Assembly (NCBI GenBank): GCA_036971715.1
Contig: JAVHJL010000006.1
Coordinates: forward strand, 1,922,001 to 1,986,000
Length of the DNA: 64,000 nucleotides
Direction of reading: 5' to 3'
Origin: Arthrobotrys musiformis
Taxonomy: Eukaryota > Ascomycota > Orbiliomycetes > Orbiliales > Orbiliaceae
This document shows positions 47,171 through 58,581 of this stretch, one piece after another. The translations under genes and the position numbers were made by a program. The notes below the pieces were generated by a model. That model saw only the letters and a list, made by a program, of their open reading frames with translations, had not been told where the DNA came from and did no database searches. Position 1 is the stretch's first letter; every line of letters starts with the position of its first letter.

Positions 47171-49663
47171 TGAAGGTTTCACAACAGAAACTCGAATCCC
47201 CCCCAAGAAAAGACGATTTATTCCCCTCTCTATGTATGGTCCTAAATAACTGTTGAGATGTTGGAAGAGTGTTGCTTATTCCTTTTGCGATCTCGCTAAA
47301 AAGTTCAGACGGGGCACAGAATCGAATCGAAACGATGGATTAGTCGAAGCCGAGGTACGTATGCGAACTTTCGAGGGAAGGATAAATGAGACAGAGCCGG
47401 TATATTTAAGAAGGCGATGCGAAGATGGGGATTCGGAGATATAAAGAAGTATAGATCGCGGAGGGACGAGGGACAAGGGCAGTCCGAATTTCCTAAAAGC
47501 TACAGATCTGATACCGCGCTAGAAAGCTAAAGGGTCCACCAATATCGCCATGACATCGTCAAACGGGGAAAGGTCGGGTTTATTGATGTTGATGGACGGC
47601 GAACCGTTAAAACAGCGGGAATGATCAGTAGGACGGCGAGAAGTAGATAAAGATCAGCGGAAGACAAAGAAAAACGGTTCTGGGATTCCTTTTGAATGGG
47701 GGGAGAGAAAGATCATTCATTTACAACGGGTTCAGACTGGGTGTGTGGGAGGATAAATGGGAAGGGCCACAATAGTTGGCTGGCTGTATTGTGCGGTAGC
47801 GGGCTACTTTCCCAGGACATGGACAAGGAGGCGGGAACAAATCCACTTACACCACTTACACCGGCGGCGCCTCCTCCTCGATGAATTAATAAATAAAAGC
47901 AAAAGTACCCAACTTGCTTTAGTGACTTCGCAAACTCGTTAGTAAAAGAGCTAGGGAGAGTTCAGACAAGACCAGATTTTCGTCGAAGCGAGAAAAGAGT
48001 CTAATCCCAATGGCACGGACTCTGAAGATGATGCAGACGACGAATTCTGTCTGTGGAGCGCTGCACAGCACGGTACCGGCTGCGTCTAGCTAGCTTGCTT
48101 GCTCACCACATGTCCCATTTGAGCATCGTGCAGAGGACCTGATTATGTACGCCGACATGCAGAGTTGGACAGCCGAACGGCTGATTAGCGTGCCTTTCTC
48201 TGCGCGGGGCTTAGGCGACCAACAGGCTGCTAGGTTCCTTGATACGGCAGGATGCTGTACCCTTCGCATTTGAACATTCGTCAAGAAAAGCCTTGGACGT
48301 CAATGCGAGAAAAAAAAAATATGCATGATCCACAAAGGAGGGTGGGCGGCGGGTGGATGGGGCATATGGGATGGATGGATGGATGACTCGCAAGAAAGTC
48401 ATGCCCTGGATATGCTTCCCGCCAGACCCTTTCGCACCCGAACGCAATGCTATTGTGCGTATTGTTTGTATTGGAGGAATAGTACAAACGAATGGTGGCC
48501 AGATGTACATGTCCATATCTCTTCTGTGTGCATACATGTGGATATCATCATTTTGTGTAATAATACCAGGCATCACCGCTGTTGCCGGCTCGTTAGGTGG
48601 CATCTATAACATTGTTAATGCATTTGTCATGAGGGTTTTGTATGGGACGGTTCCGACTTCCCTTGAAATACCGCTTCGTATAGACATTCCCGCGAGACAT
48701 ATTCATTCACTCGCTCGCTCTCACTGGGTGCATGGCCATGTGGGAGGTCTTTTTACTACACCAGTGCGGCCCACCTTTAGGGCAAGGCATCCTTGGAACT
48801 TGGTATAAGGGGCCTGAGCCGAAATGTCCAACGACACGATAATAATAACATCCAGGGCCCGGCTCTCCTATAGATCGTAGAGAAATACTATATGCACCCA
48901 GGATGTAAAGTACCTACTTTGTGCTATAGTTAGAGCTATAGAGTTGCAGTTGAAGCCTCATCGTTATGAGGGGCTCTCCCCACGAAACCTCTCACACCAG
49001 CCGTGCCAGAGAGTAATATATCCAGCCAGCCGGAGCCGTGTTCCAACCTCAAGGAGTCGACGGTTGGGACTTTTGGAACCTCAAACGGGCGCCCGAGTAA
49101 ACGTTTCAGGGCAGGATTCGGGACAGTAGACAGTTTAGACAGGGCCCCGCTCGTCGGATATTAACCAATCCCTGGAACCCAATCAGCCAGCTCGTTAGTT
49201 TCCTAGGTAGTCAATTAGTTAGTTAGAGCAATCAATCAAACCAAATGATCTTATCAAACCCTTGTTAATTGAGTCGTGAATTTTTCGGGCTGGCAGCTTT
49301 TAGCGTGCCCGTTTGGAACGGCCTTCAAACGAATGAGAAAGGGGACGCCCGCCCGTTGATATTATGCCAAGGGAACATTGCAAGCTGGCTGGATCCGGAT
49401 CCACTTGAATTCAACAACGTAACAACGAACGAACGAACGACGTCGACAACGTTAACATAACCGCGATATCGAACGCCGACGACGGTTCCTTAATTTCCGT
49501 GCGGCACCTCCAAAGCTATCATCGGATCATGCCGGTATAGCTGGGCTGCCTATATCGTACCGTTAGCTTTAATTAAGCTTCCCAGGCGTGATTGTCGGGC
49601 ACCAAATCGATATCTAGCTCGCTTGCTTGCTTGCCTCGCACCGTGCATGTTTGCTATGTGAAC
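47171..49663. other. Large divergent intergenic region
   Basis: About 2.5 kb lies between the scaffold gene (-) and ALG8 (+). Simple repeats include GGAT near 48371-48382, GCTTGCTTGC near 49620-49633 and GAAC near 49425-49439. Small frames lack credible protein character. No tRNA-like structure is found. Confidence 0.55.
49647..49661 (+). promoter_or_regulatory. Upstream ORF before ALG8
   Basis: ATG at 49647 opens a four-codon frame (MFAM) that ends with TGA two bases before the ALG8 ATG at 49664. If included in the transcript, it could tune ALG8 translation. Confidence 0.35.
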
Positions 49664-51438
49664 ATGGATCCCGAACATCATCCCACCTTCAACCAATGCC
49701 TGGTTCTGGCAACAGCTCTCAAGTTGCTGTTAATCCCGTCATAGTATGTACATACGCCCCCGGCGCGAACATAACCCCCCCTTTTTGCCCTTTATGCCGT
49801 TTGTTCCCAAGTTAGTATTTTTGTTCTGACCACAGATCGATTATTAGTAGATCCACAGACTTCGAAGTCCACCGCAATTGGCTCGCTATCACTCACAGTT
49901 TACACCCCTCTCAGTGGTATCTCGAAGTATGAACAAACAATCATTGCCATTCTTTATCTCTCCGCTGCCGACATCTTTTTGTCGTATTTGACCTCAATTT
50001 TGAATTCGACTAAAATAAGGCAATCATTATCGTAGGACACATCGGAATGGACATTGGACTACCCCCCCTTCTTCGCGGCATTCGAATGGGTTCTTTCCCA
50101 AGCCGCCCAGTACTTCGACACTGGCATGCTTCAAGTCAAGAACCTCAACTATGCCTCCGTTGAAACAGTCTACTTCCAGCGGCTGAGCGTCATTGCTACG
50201 GAATTGATATTGGCTCTCTCTCTCCGAAGATTTGTCAATATCCAGACAAACCCTCAGGCGAAGAAAGGCGCCAACATCATCGCCTTGTCGCTGCTTCTCT
50301 CTCCGGCCTTCCTGATAATCGACCATATCCACTTCCAATACAATGGCATGATGTTCGGGATCCTCATCTTCTCCCTATGCGATGCATTGACCGACAATCT
50401 TCTCCGAAGCGGCATCCTATTCGCCACCCTTCTCTGCTTCAAACATATCTACCTCTATATCGCCCCAGCTTACTTCGCCTACCTCCTACGTAGATACTGC
50501 TTGGGCAAAAATCTCCTAGACATTCAATTTTTCAACTGCATCAAGCTTGGAGTTTCAATCGTTTCGATATTTAGCATAGCTTTCGGCTACTTCGTAGCCA
50601 TCGGCCAAATCCCCCAGTTGCTAAGCAGATTATTCCCTTTCTCCCGGGGATTATGTCACGCCTATTGGGCGCCAAACGCTTGGGCATTATATGCCTTCGC
50701 AGACCGGATTCTTATTCACATAGCGCCGAGGCTTAATCTAAATATTGATTCAGCCAGTTTGGGTTCAGCCACTAGAGGATTAGTCGGAGATACATCGTTC
50801 GCTGTACTGCCGAATATTCCACCGAGGGTGACCTTTGTCTTGACTCTGGCGGTTCAGCTAGTTTGTCTTGTCAAAGTCTTTTTACAGCCCACACCGACTC
50901 GGTTTATAGGCGCGGTTACGTTGTGCGGGTTCGCATCGTTCATGTTTGGGTGGCACGTTCACGAGAAGGCCGTTTTACTACCGCTGGTACCGTTCAGCCT
51001 TCTCGCTTTGCAGGATAGACGGTACCTCGGAGCTTTCCGTCCGCTCGCGATTGCCGGGCATATTTCGTTATTCCCACTTGTCTTCAAAGCCGCCGAGTTT
51101 CCCATCAAATCGGCCTACACCATTTTATGGATTATGGTATTCTTCATGACGTTCGATACAGTCGTTCCTGTGTATGTTTCCCCTATCCTTTATTACGAGA
51201 TGACCGCTAACAAAATGACACGTGTAGTGCAAAATCACAAAGAATCTTCCTCCTCGATCGTTTCGAGATCGTGTACATGACCGTGGGCGTTCCTCTCATT
51301 CTTTACACTGAACTCTTCCACTTCGCCATCTTCGGATCTAGACTTGAGTTCTTGCCACTTATGTTCACAAGTGCATACTGCGCGCTGGGTATCCTCGGGA
51401 GCTTCCTTGGATTTTTTGTTCTTTATCTTACGGGATGA
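49664..51438 (+). CDS. ALG8: Dolichyl-P-glucose: glucosyltransferase ALG8
   Basis: Four exons: 49664-49743, 49848-49926, 50036-51171 and 51228-51438, giving 501 aa. Alg8 adds the second glucose to the lipid-linked Glc1Man9GlcNAc2 oligosaccharide in the ER lumen, using dolichyl-phosphate glucose. The N-terminal hallmark appears only after splicing: STDFEVHRNWLAITHSL, then SQWYLEDTSEWTLDYPPFFAAFEW. Further family motifs are DHIHFQYNGMMFGIL, LLCFKHIYLYIAPAYF, RLFPFSRGLCHAYWAPNAWALYAFADR, FGWHVHEKAVLLPLVP and the C-terminal RIFLLDRFEIVYM. About ten to twelve hydrophobic spans are visible. Alg6 is excluded because the HVHEKA and SRGLCHAYWAPN variants are Alg8-like. The acceptor of exon 2 (TATTAG|TAG) lies just before a second AG, so the correct choice is set by frame (Tyr-Arg-Ser-Thr-Asp). 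Confidence 0.93.
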
Positions 51439-51752
51439 ATGTTCTCTTTCACCCTATTATAAAAACCCTAGCCCCTAAACTCTTGTTATTCCCTATAAAA
51501 AATATTTACGCACTGCACATATGTATCCTTCGTTCACTGTACCTAGTTTTTCCAACCCCGCAATAAAGCACATTACGTAGATAGTATATCTGGACGGTTT
51601 AGACTAGACCATACCACTAGAAAGCCTTAAATATAGAATCATGAAACGATATATAAAAAAGAATAGAATGCATTCTAGCTAGCGATTTCATAAACGCCGA
51701 GATCATGCCATACTTTTTTTTTACTTTAACTACTTATATATCGCTCCTAAAT
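51439..51752. other. Convergent spacer ALG8/CCT8
   Basis: AT-rich 3' flanks of both genes. No features were recognised. Confidence 0.45.
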
Positions 51753-53801
51753 TTAATCATCGTTGTCCCAACCTGGGTTTGGAGCTGGCGGCTTTGGCCC
51801 TCCTGCTTGACGGGCGACAATGATTTGATCGACGGAAAGAACGGTGCACACAGCCTCAGTAGCAAGCTTGATAGCCCAGCTCTTGCTAGAGAACAAATCG
51901 ACAATACCACTCGCCACAGCATCAGCGGTTCCGGTGCCCTTATCCTCCTATAAGAATACGTCCACATTAGCAATCGTCCAAAACCCCCTCAAAGCGAGAC
52001 CCCATTTATGTAGAAATACTCACATCGAAGCTCACACCGACAGTGCAATCCGCCCTCTTATTGTGTGCAGCGGACAACTTGCTCAAAACTTCCATAGCAT
52101 CCAATCCCGCGCTCTCAGCTAGAGTTCTGGGGACGACTTCGAATGCTTGACCGTACTTCTGGATCGCGTACTGAAGAACACCGGGAGTCCTGTCTCCGTA
52201 TGCAACTATTCGCTGCATCAACTGCGTCTCAGCAGCACCGGCACCTGGAACCAGGCGGGCGTCTTTGGTAATAGCCTTAACGGCGTTAACACCATCATCG
52301 ATAGCCCGTTCGACGTCATCAAGGTAGTTCTGAGTCGCTCCACGGATGACTATTGTGGCGGTCTTGGTGATCTCGTTTTCTAAATTGTAGTATCACGTTA
52401 ATATGTCGTCATATCACCAAATTCGACGGCATTACGTCTTGCCTACCTTGTCTGAAAACAGTAACACGGTCTCCACCAATCTCCAAAGTCTCCACAACAT
52501 CGACTTTACCCATCTCATCCGGCATAGGTGCACCCAATCGAGCCAATGGAGTCGCGCCAATAACACGACAAAGTCTCCTCAACTCGAACTTGCTAAGCAC
52601 CTTGATAACCAAAATATCATAACGGTTCAGATAATGCAACGCAAGCTCTCCAACAGTAGCTCCCGCAACAATAACTCTGATTCCGGAATCATAGATCTCT
52701 TTGATGATACCCTCCAACTGTGCCTCCTCGCCCTTTGTGAAATCAAGCATCTCCTGAGCATTCTTAAGAAGAACTGTTCCCTTGGTTTCCGTCTGCGTAA
52801 TATCTATCGGGCAAGCGTAGACAGCGACTTTGGATTTCGATGCAGACTTCTTGTTTCCCTCTGGTTCCCGGCCGAATACCATTCCCTTGATAACCTGGCT
52901 CTGCAGTAAACTGCTTCCCATGATCTTAACGACACGGACGTTGTCGACATTGAAGTTGCTAGGCTCTTTGGGTAGGACGGTCAAGACGGCTTCGGCAACA
53001 AGGTCGGCGAGGATATCTTCGTTTCCGTATTGTTTTGACGCGATGACTGTGCTAAGGGCCTTGCTGAGTTCGGCCTTGTTTCGGACATCTTTGACGGTGT
53101 CGTGGCTAAGTTCTAATTGTCGTAAATTTATATATTAGATTTTCACGGCTCACCAAAAGTCGTAAGAATTTGTGAGGGTTAGTACCTTCTAACGTCTTCT
53201 GCGCGAACACCTGTGCCTTGGTATATCCTTGTATGATATCCGAAGGTTGAAGGCCACCCATACGTATCAGATTCTCCGCCATGGTAAGCAATTCTCCCGC
53301 GAGAACGATAACCAAGTTCGTCGCATCTCCCAACTACAAATTCATCTTATTAGCCAACCCCACTCCCCCACTTCTCGATACCTCTCTCGAAAAAAACAAC
53401 AAGATATGTTCAATACCTCAGATTCCTGCTGTTGTGTAGCCATGACCACGATCTTCACCGCCGGATGAACAACCTCCAATTCCCGTAGTATCGTGGCAGC
53501 ATCGTTCGTTAAGATCATTTTCTGAAGATGGTTGATGACAATCTTGTTTCGTCCGTACGGGCCGAAGCTGGTCTTAACTGTATTGGCAAGAGCCTGGCAG
53601 GCATCGATATTTCGGAGAACGGCGCCATCTTCGTTGCTTTGTCTATTATTGTAACCGTGTATATATATCGTAAGATATCGTGACTTTGAATGGTATAGGG
53701 TTGGAGGGGGTTTGGAGGGAGGGTGTCGTAATTGGGACTTACGTGGTGTAGCCACTCTTGAACAGCCCGCTCGACGGCGCAGCTGGTATCGACAACGACA
53801 T
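51753..53801 (-). CDS. CCT8: T-complex protein 1 subunit theta (CCT8)
   Basis: Six exons on the minus strand: 53801-53743, 53642-53417, 53333-53186, 53112-52447, 52379-52024 and 51947-51753, giving 549 aa. It is one of eight subunits of the cytosolic group II chaperonin TRiC/CCT that folds actin, tubulin and WD40 proteins. Family motifs are KTSFGPYGRNKIVINHLQKMILTNDAATILRELEVVHPA, then LGDATNLVIVLAGELL (phosphate-binding region), NKAELSKALSTVIASKQYGNED, RLVPGAGAAETQL, the helix region TRTLAESAGLDAMEVL-like PRTLAESAGLDAMEVLSKL, and the ending SVDQIIVARQAGGPKPP. Length is slightly shorter than the yeast protein. The first exon encodes a short N-terminal tail (MSLSIPAAPSSGLFKSGYTT). Several WD40 proteins in this window (PFS2, the F-box protein) are of the kind that CCT folds, but adjacency is not implied. 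Confidence 0.95.
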
Positions 53802-54531
53802 ACTGGGCTTAACAAATGATCTTCCGCGTGGGCTATCGCTGAGAATACGAGTTTATCGACGGACGGGGGAGGTTGCGACGAGGGTAAGTGTGGTCGTGAG
53901 TGTTTGTAAACTAAATGCAGACTTTGTAAGCTCCCAAAGTTCCATACAAGCTTTGAAATTTATCACATAGAGCAAACCAATAGATGAAAACGAGCTGTAT
54001 GATTTATAGTGCTACTCACGGGCTTAAATTTGGGGATGCCACGTTGGGAAGACAGGAAGATGGTATGGCGTCGTATGTTGAAGCTGTACTGCCGGGGAAC
54101 GTGTGAAATTTTGGGGAGCAGCAAAAATGCGGCTTTGACTTTTTCGAGCTTGTGCGTGCAGCTGCCCCACCAAAGACAACACAAGTAGACGCTTTCGTTA
54201 TCGATATCGGTCGATAGTGGCGGTAGAAGCAATAATACACCACGGTCACAGTACAGCACGTTTTATTCGAAATTGCCGGGATGGTTCTCGACGATAAGAT
54301 ACATACTTCACGATCTTAAATAGATGAGAGGGTTCTACTTTCAGGGGAGAAGCTATGTATCTATTTCCCGTGAACGCCAATAATATAAATGTCAGGATAC
54401 AGAAAAATATGAAATGCCCCCAATGCAATGAAATCCCGACCAATTGAAATGTCCATATCCGTAACATCACGTCACCTAGCTTACAATCCGGCCGATATAT
54501 CTTACAACTCAGTTCCGTCGTGCGCTCCTTC
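53802..54531. other. CCT8 promoter and zinc transporter 3' flank
   Basis: About 730 bp with no gene. Small frames are not credible. Confidence 0.5.
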
Positions 54532-55807
54532 CTAGTGCGCATGGTGCGGCCCAAGATAAGTTATCAGAGGCGCCAACATCCCGGCAACAGTCAAGAGTGC
54601 GTTTTGCATTTTATCCTCGTCGTCGTTTGGAGCGGTGTCTACGTCCTGCATCCTGAGCTCATGACTATGGGGCCCTGCACCGTGGTTGTGGCCGCCGCCG
54701 CCTGCGATTTCTTGCATCGCATGCATAGCTACGAATCTATGGACTTATCAGTACATTTTCTCACTGACGGGGTTGGCCGAAAGACTTACAGGAAAGTGCC
54801 AGCACTGAATAGCAAGAGAATCCCAGACCACCACTCTGTAGTCTGGTGGTGGTCTTCTGCGTCGCTACTGCCACCCAAGATAGATATTACAAGCCATGTA
54901 CCAAAGGCACCTACAGGAGCAGCTAGGCTGAACGCTATGAGATGAGTGCGGGCCTGCCGCTTGCTTAACCCCTGCTTCAACAATATAGCAACTAGTCCAA
55001 ACGCCGCTGGGGCTTTATGTAGCATGATCGCGAAGAAGACGATTAGCCCGAGAGATGGCCTCGAAGAATTGGCAGTGGCACCAAGAGCGATTCCGTCAGC
55101 CGTGGCATGGATCAGAAGACCCAATGTCGTTGAGAAGGACCGGTTGGAGGATAATGGCGTCTCTGTGGATTCCGGTGAGTTGAAGGATCGGAGATTGTTC
55201 ATTGAGAAGGTAGAGTAGGCACGCTCATTGGTGCGGGCCGACCACGTGGAAAGAAGGTTTATCAGGTACATAAAGACGAACCCGACGGCAAGGGCTAGTC
55301 CGACGTATCGTTCGGGGGACGCATCGTGGTGTTCCGATTCTAGTTCCTCCATAATTCATATTAACAATCCAATCCAAGTCTTCTACAGCAAGTAACGGGT
55401 TTCTCACCATCGTGGCCGTGTGAGTCGCCGTCCCGAGATGTCAAGAGAGATCGAATGGTATTTGTTTCCGAGCTGTGGTGAGGCTCGGGATCGGAGTAAG
55501 CAGAATAGAGTGTGGAGACTCCTTCCGGGATGATTACAATGAGGGAAGTTCCGACAAGAAGTCCCATGCCAAAGCTAGAGATGGCTTGGATTCTCTTCCG
55601 TGAGAGTTGAAGGGCGAGGGGTAGAACACCGGCTGCAATCGATCTTATTGCACATATCCACTGTTAGCATCACCATCACCATCCACCTAGACAGAACCAA
55701 GGAGAGGGGAGCTCCGGCAAAGCTATGATGCGAAGCAAATAGGATAAACCATACGTAGATGCAATGACAAAGCTGAGAAGAAACAGCCACCAGAACCCGC
55801 CGGCCAT
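54532..55807 (-). CDS. ZIP-family zinc transporter (ZIP9/ATX2-like)
   Basis: Four exons on the minus strand: 55807-55755, 55643-55408, 55339-54790 and 54736-54532, giving 347 aa. ZIP proteins move zinc or other divalent metals into the cytosol. The ZIP9/Atx2 branch acts in the Golgi. Span 1 is MAGGFWWLFLLSFVIAS; span 2 follows SRKRIQAISSFGMGLLVGTSLIVIIPEG, with the typical HEG-like proline/glutamate end. A His-rich loop GHGHDESEHH follows. The metal-site helices are LGLLIHATADGIALGA (HxxxDG) and FFAIMLHKAPAAFGLVAILL (HKxPxxxG). A last His-rich stretch GGGGHNHGAGPHSHE precedes the final span. The exon 2 acceptor (AATAAG) was chosen over a closer CAG because only the former keeps the frame. The exon 3 acceptor (AACTAG) likewise. 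Confidence 0.88.
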
Positions 55808-56538
55808 GGCTGTGAGATTGTGGCGATGATGTGCCTGGAAGAGGTTGGAAGTTGGCGACAGCAGAGAGGAAGCGACACAGCGGCGGCTTCAACAACCACC
55901 ACACCTGGGAATTTCGGATCCCACTCCAGCCCAGAACCCTAAGAGCCAAACTTCACGGGAATTTTCAGTCACAGCTAGCGCCCCAGCATCACTAGTGGAA
56001 GCCCATGATCCAATTGCCCTAAGCCGGTAATGGTGCGACAATCAATGAGGGTGGTGGCGTGGTCCCGTACGGCTCTGGTAAGGTGAGGTGAGGTGAGAGG
56101 TGAGGTGAGGTTGGGATTCAGTTGACGTTCTGGGTTCTGGGGATTCAAAGCAAAAGCCAACCTTCCGTTCCAGTTTGGATTTGGATTTCTTTCATCATCA
56201 CAACCCACCAACCTCCAAACCTCCATCATCGCCAAACCAACCAGCCTCCATCACCGAACTTCCAGAACCTCCAACCCTCCACCACCGCCCTCACAATCGC
56301 CTGCCGCCTGTGCCTTCCCGCTCCAGACTTCAATCCCCAGGAACCGACATCTGTCTACAGCACTGACCTCTTCTTGAGCGGCAGCGCTATTCCATCCTTG
56401 GCACCGCCTTCAACGGTACCGTGTTTGCCGATCGATGCCTCGCGACCAAAAGCCTACAGGTACCACCGCATGATACGACCTCGACCGTCGAATTAGACAT
56501 CCTCTATTTCTAACCACCGATCACTGTCCGCTTTAGCC
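55808..56538. promoter_or_regulatory. Bidirectional promoter region, ZIP transporter / NHP10-like
   Basis: 731 bp between two divergent ATGs. It carries an AGGTG pentanucleotide array at 56081-56110 and a CT/CA-rich leader for the plus-strand gene (56200-56540). A plus-strand open frame at 56122-56496 is Pro/Ser/Thr leader-like and not called. Confidence 0.5.
56081..56110. repeat. AGGTG pentanucleotide array (5 units, one AG interruption)
   Basis: Three units, then AG, then two more units plus a partial unit, in the ZIP/NHP10 divergent promoter. Confidence 0.85.
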
Positions 56539-57522
56539 ATGGTCAGCTCTTCTCCCGCTCTGCCAGCTTCCGTCGAAGAAGCGTATCGCCAGAAATGCAT
56601 CGACCTTAAGAAGCGACTCAAAGAATGCGAAAACGCAAACGACCAGCTGGTTGTTCGGAACCACCGCTTACGTCGCGGGATTCAGCGACTGCGCCTTGAA
56701 CGTTCTCTTCTGCTCCGGGAGATCGAACGTCGTATTGACCCTCGTATGGACGACTCTGATGGCACACCATCGCCTCCACCTACTGTACGAACAGCCCCAA
56801 AGGATCTTTGCTTGAGGCACATGAACTAACCAGTACTTTCTAGCCACATGAGAAGCCACTGCGACTTAAGAGGCCTCGCAGAGAGGGTCCTAATGGCCAG
56901 GACAGGCCCGATTCTCCATACTCCCAGGCGAACGCCGATGGCGACGGGTTCCTTAGTCAAGCAGCTGGTGGCCTAGGTGGCCGAGCCAGAACTCCACAAG
57001 GAACAGGACGATTCGGCCCAGCTCGGGACCGTGATCAGAAACCGAGAAACGCATATACGATGTAAGCCTCTGAACTCAAAAGCAAACGAGCCTAATTTCT
57101 CGGCTAACATCTACGATTCTAGATTCTGCGACCACCAACGTGACAACATGATCCAGGCGGCCACCGACCCAGAGTTTGATATATCCAGGGAGCTATCAAA
57201 GGCATGGCAGGAGCTCACACCCACTGCCCGCCAACCATACTTCGACGAAGCGGAGACGGAACGTCTACGTTATCAACAATTGCGATACGAAGCTAGGATG
57301 GCCACGGTGGCTTATAACCGTGCTCGCGCAGCTGAAGCGGATGTATCGAAGCCACCTCAAGATGAGAATACCCAGCTGCAAAACGAGGCCTTAGAAACAG
57401 CTGAGAGAGGGGACCCTATGGCGACTGAGGAAGATTACCCGTCATTCCATGAACGTGATGAATCCCCTCCCCGAGCATCCGGGGGATTCACTGCCGTCAA
57501 CCAGCGCCCGAGCTTTTTGTGA
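56539..57522 (+). CDS. HMG-box protein, INO80-subunit NHP10-like
   Basis: Three exons: 56539-56784, 56844-57061 and 57123-57522, giving 287 aa. An N-terminal coiled coil (about residues 12-66, YRQKCIDLKKRLKECENAND and RHRLRRGIQRLRLERSLLLREIERRI-like) precedes a Pro/Ser linker with a basic KPLRLKRPRR patch, a Gly-rich stretch, and an HMG box at about 146-220 (KPRNAYTIFCDHQRDNMIQ, then ISRELSKAWQELTPTARQPYFDEAETERLRY). The HMG box is assembled across the second intron. Coiled coil plus HMG box is the architecture of Nhp10, which targets INO80 to DNA. An HMGB-type protein unrelated to INO80 is possible. The C-terminus is acidic and disordered. Confidence 0.8.
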
Positions 57523-58581
57523 AGGGCTGGCTATCGTCTGATATCTGCGAAAGGCTTATTAGCCCCTCACTTGGCGTATGCGACTTTACCCGCTCGCCTT
57601 CCGGTTTTTCTAGTTTGATTACTGCTTTTAACGACTCGCCCAAAAATGATCTCTCGCTCTTTTTTTTGTTGTTGCTCGTGACCACCTTTTTTTCAAGACC
57701 TTTATTCCCCTTTTCGTGCACTGATACCTCTTTCCGCTTTGAATATCCCCCTCTTCGTCATTCCGTGCATTCTGATATTATGTGTTTTCCTTCGGTCGCT
57801 CGTTGTGGGTGTTTTCTTTTTCCCCTTCTCTCTGATTGTGAGATAGTCTGATATTATCCAGGAGCTGCCCTGCCTGCAGGATATCCTACCCGGTGGCAGA
57901 TATCCCCGGGAAATTAGGACGTTTCTGCTCTGCATCTCCTGCGAAGTTTTTTTTCCTTTTGTTTCTATGTTGTACTGTATTATAGAAAAAACTACGACGA
58001 AATAAAATGCATGGTGCTTTATAGAGGAAGGAGAAAAGGTTCCAGACCGTCTTTTTTGTTTTTAAAGAAGTGATTATGATTGGGTAACCTGCATTAAATC
58101 TTGCTGCACCCTGTCGGATTTGGGCGATTACCTAATCTGAATACTCGAACACTCCCCTTCGTGTAACGCGGTCGACGTCGACGCAACACAATTTGCTGTG
58201 GTATTTAGGTGAGAAAATCTGGCATGTTGGCGCCGCGTCTCGCGGAATTTTTGGTTTGCACGGACGGGAGGTGAGTAGGTAGTCTGGGTGCCAACATGAT
58301 AATTTGATGCTCGCATGCCCTGTTTAAATTGTGACGTCTAAGTATGAGGCCAGCTCACATTGGGAGAATGTTGTATGCCATACAACATTCGGCTGAGACG
58401 GATTTTATCAAGACCAAAAATCCAAAGAGAAATAATAGGTAATGCGAAAAAGGATTGGATCAAATAAGTTCGAAATGCATTATGAAATCTAGGAATCTAA
58501 GCGCTTATAGTCATAAAAGAAATATTCAATCTCAAAATCAAGTCCATCAAGTCCGAAAGAGCATCAGAATATAGTTCAAAA
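57523..58581. other. Convergent spacer with a perfect palindrome
   Basis: T-rich 3' flank of the HMG-box gene, then AT-rich sequence up to the oxidoreductase stop. It contains the inverted repeat at 58366-58390. No gene is called. Confidence 0.55.
58366..58390. repeat. Perfect inverted repeat, 12-bp arms with 1-base centre
   Basis: GAATGTTGTATG, one C, then CATACAACATTC. It lies between convergent genes and could form a cruciform or an RNA hairpin on either strand. Confidence 0.9.
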
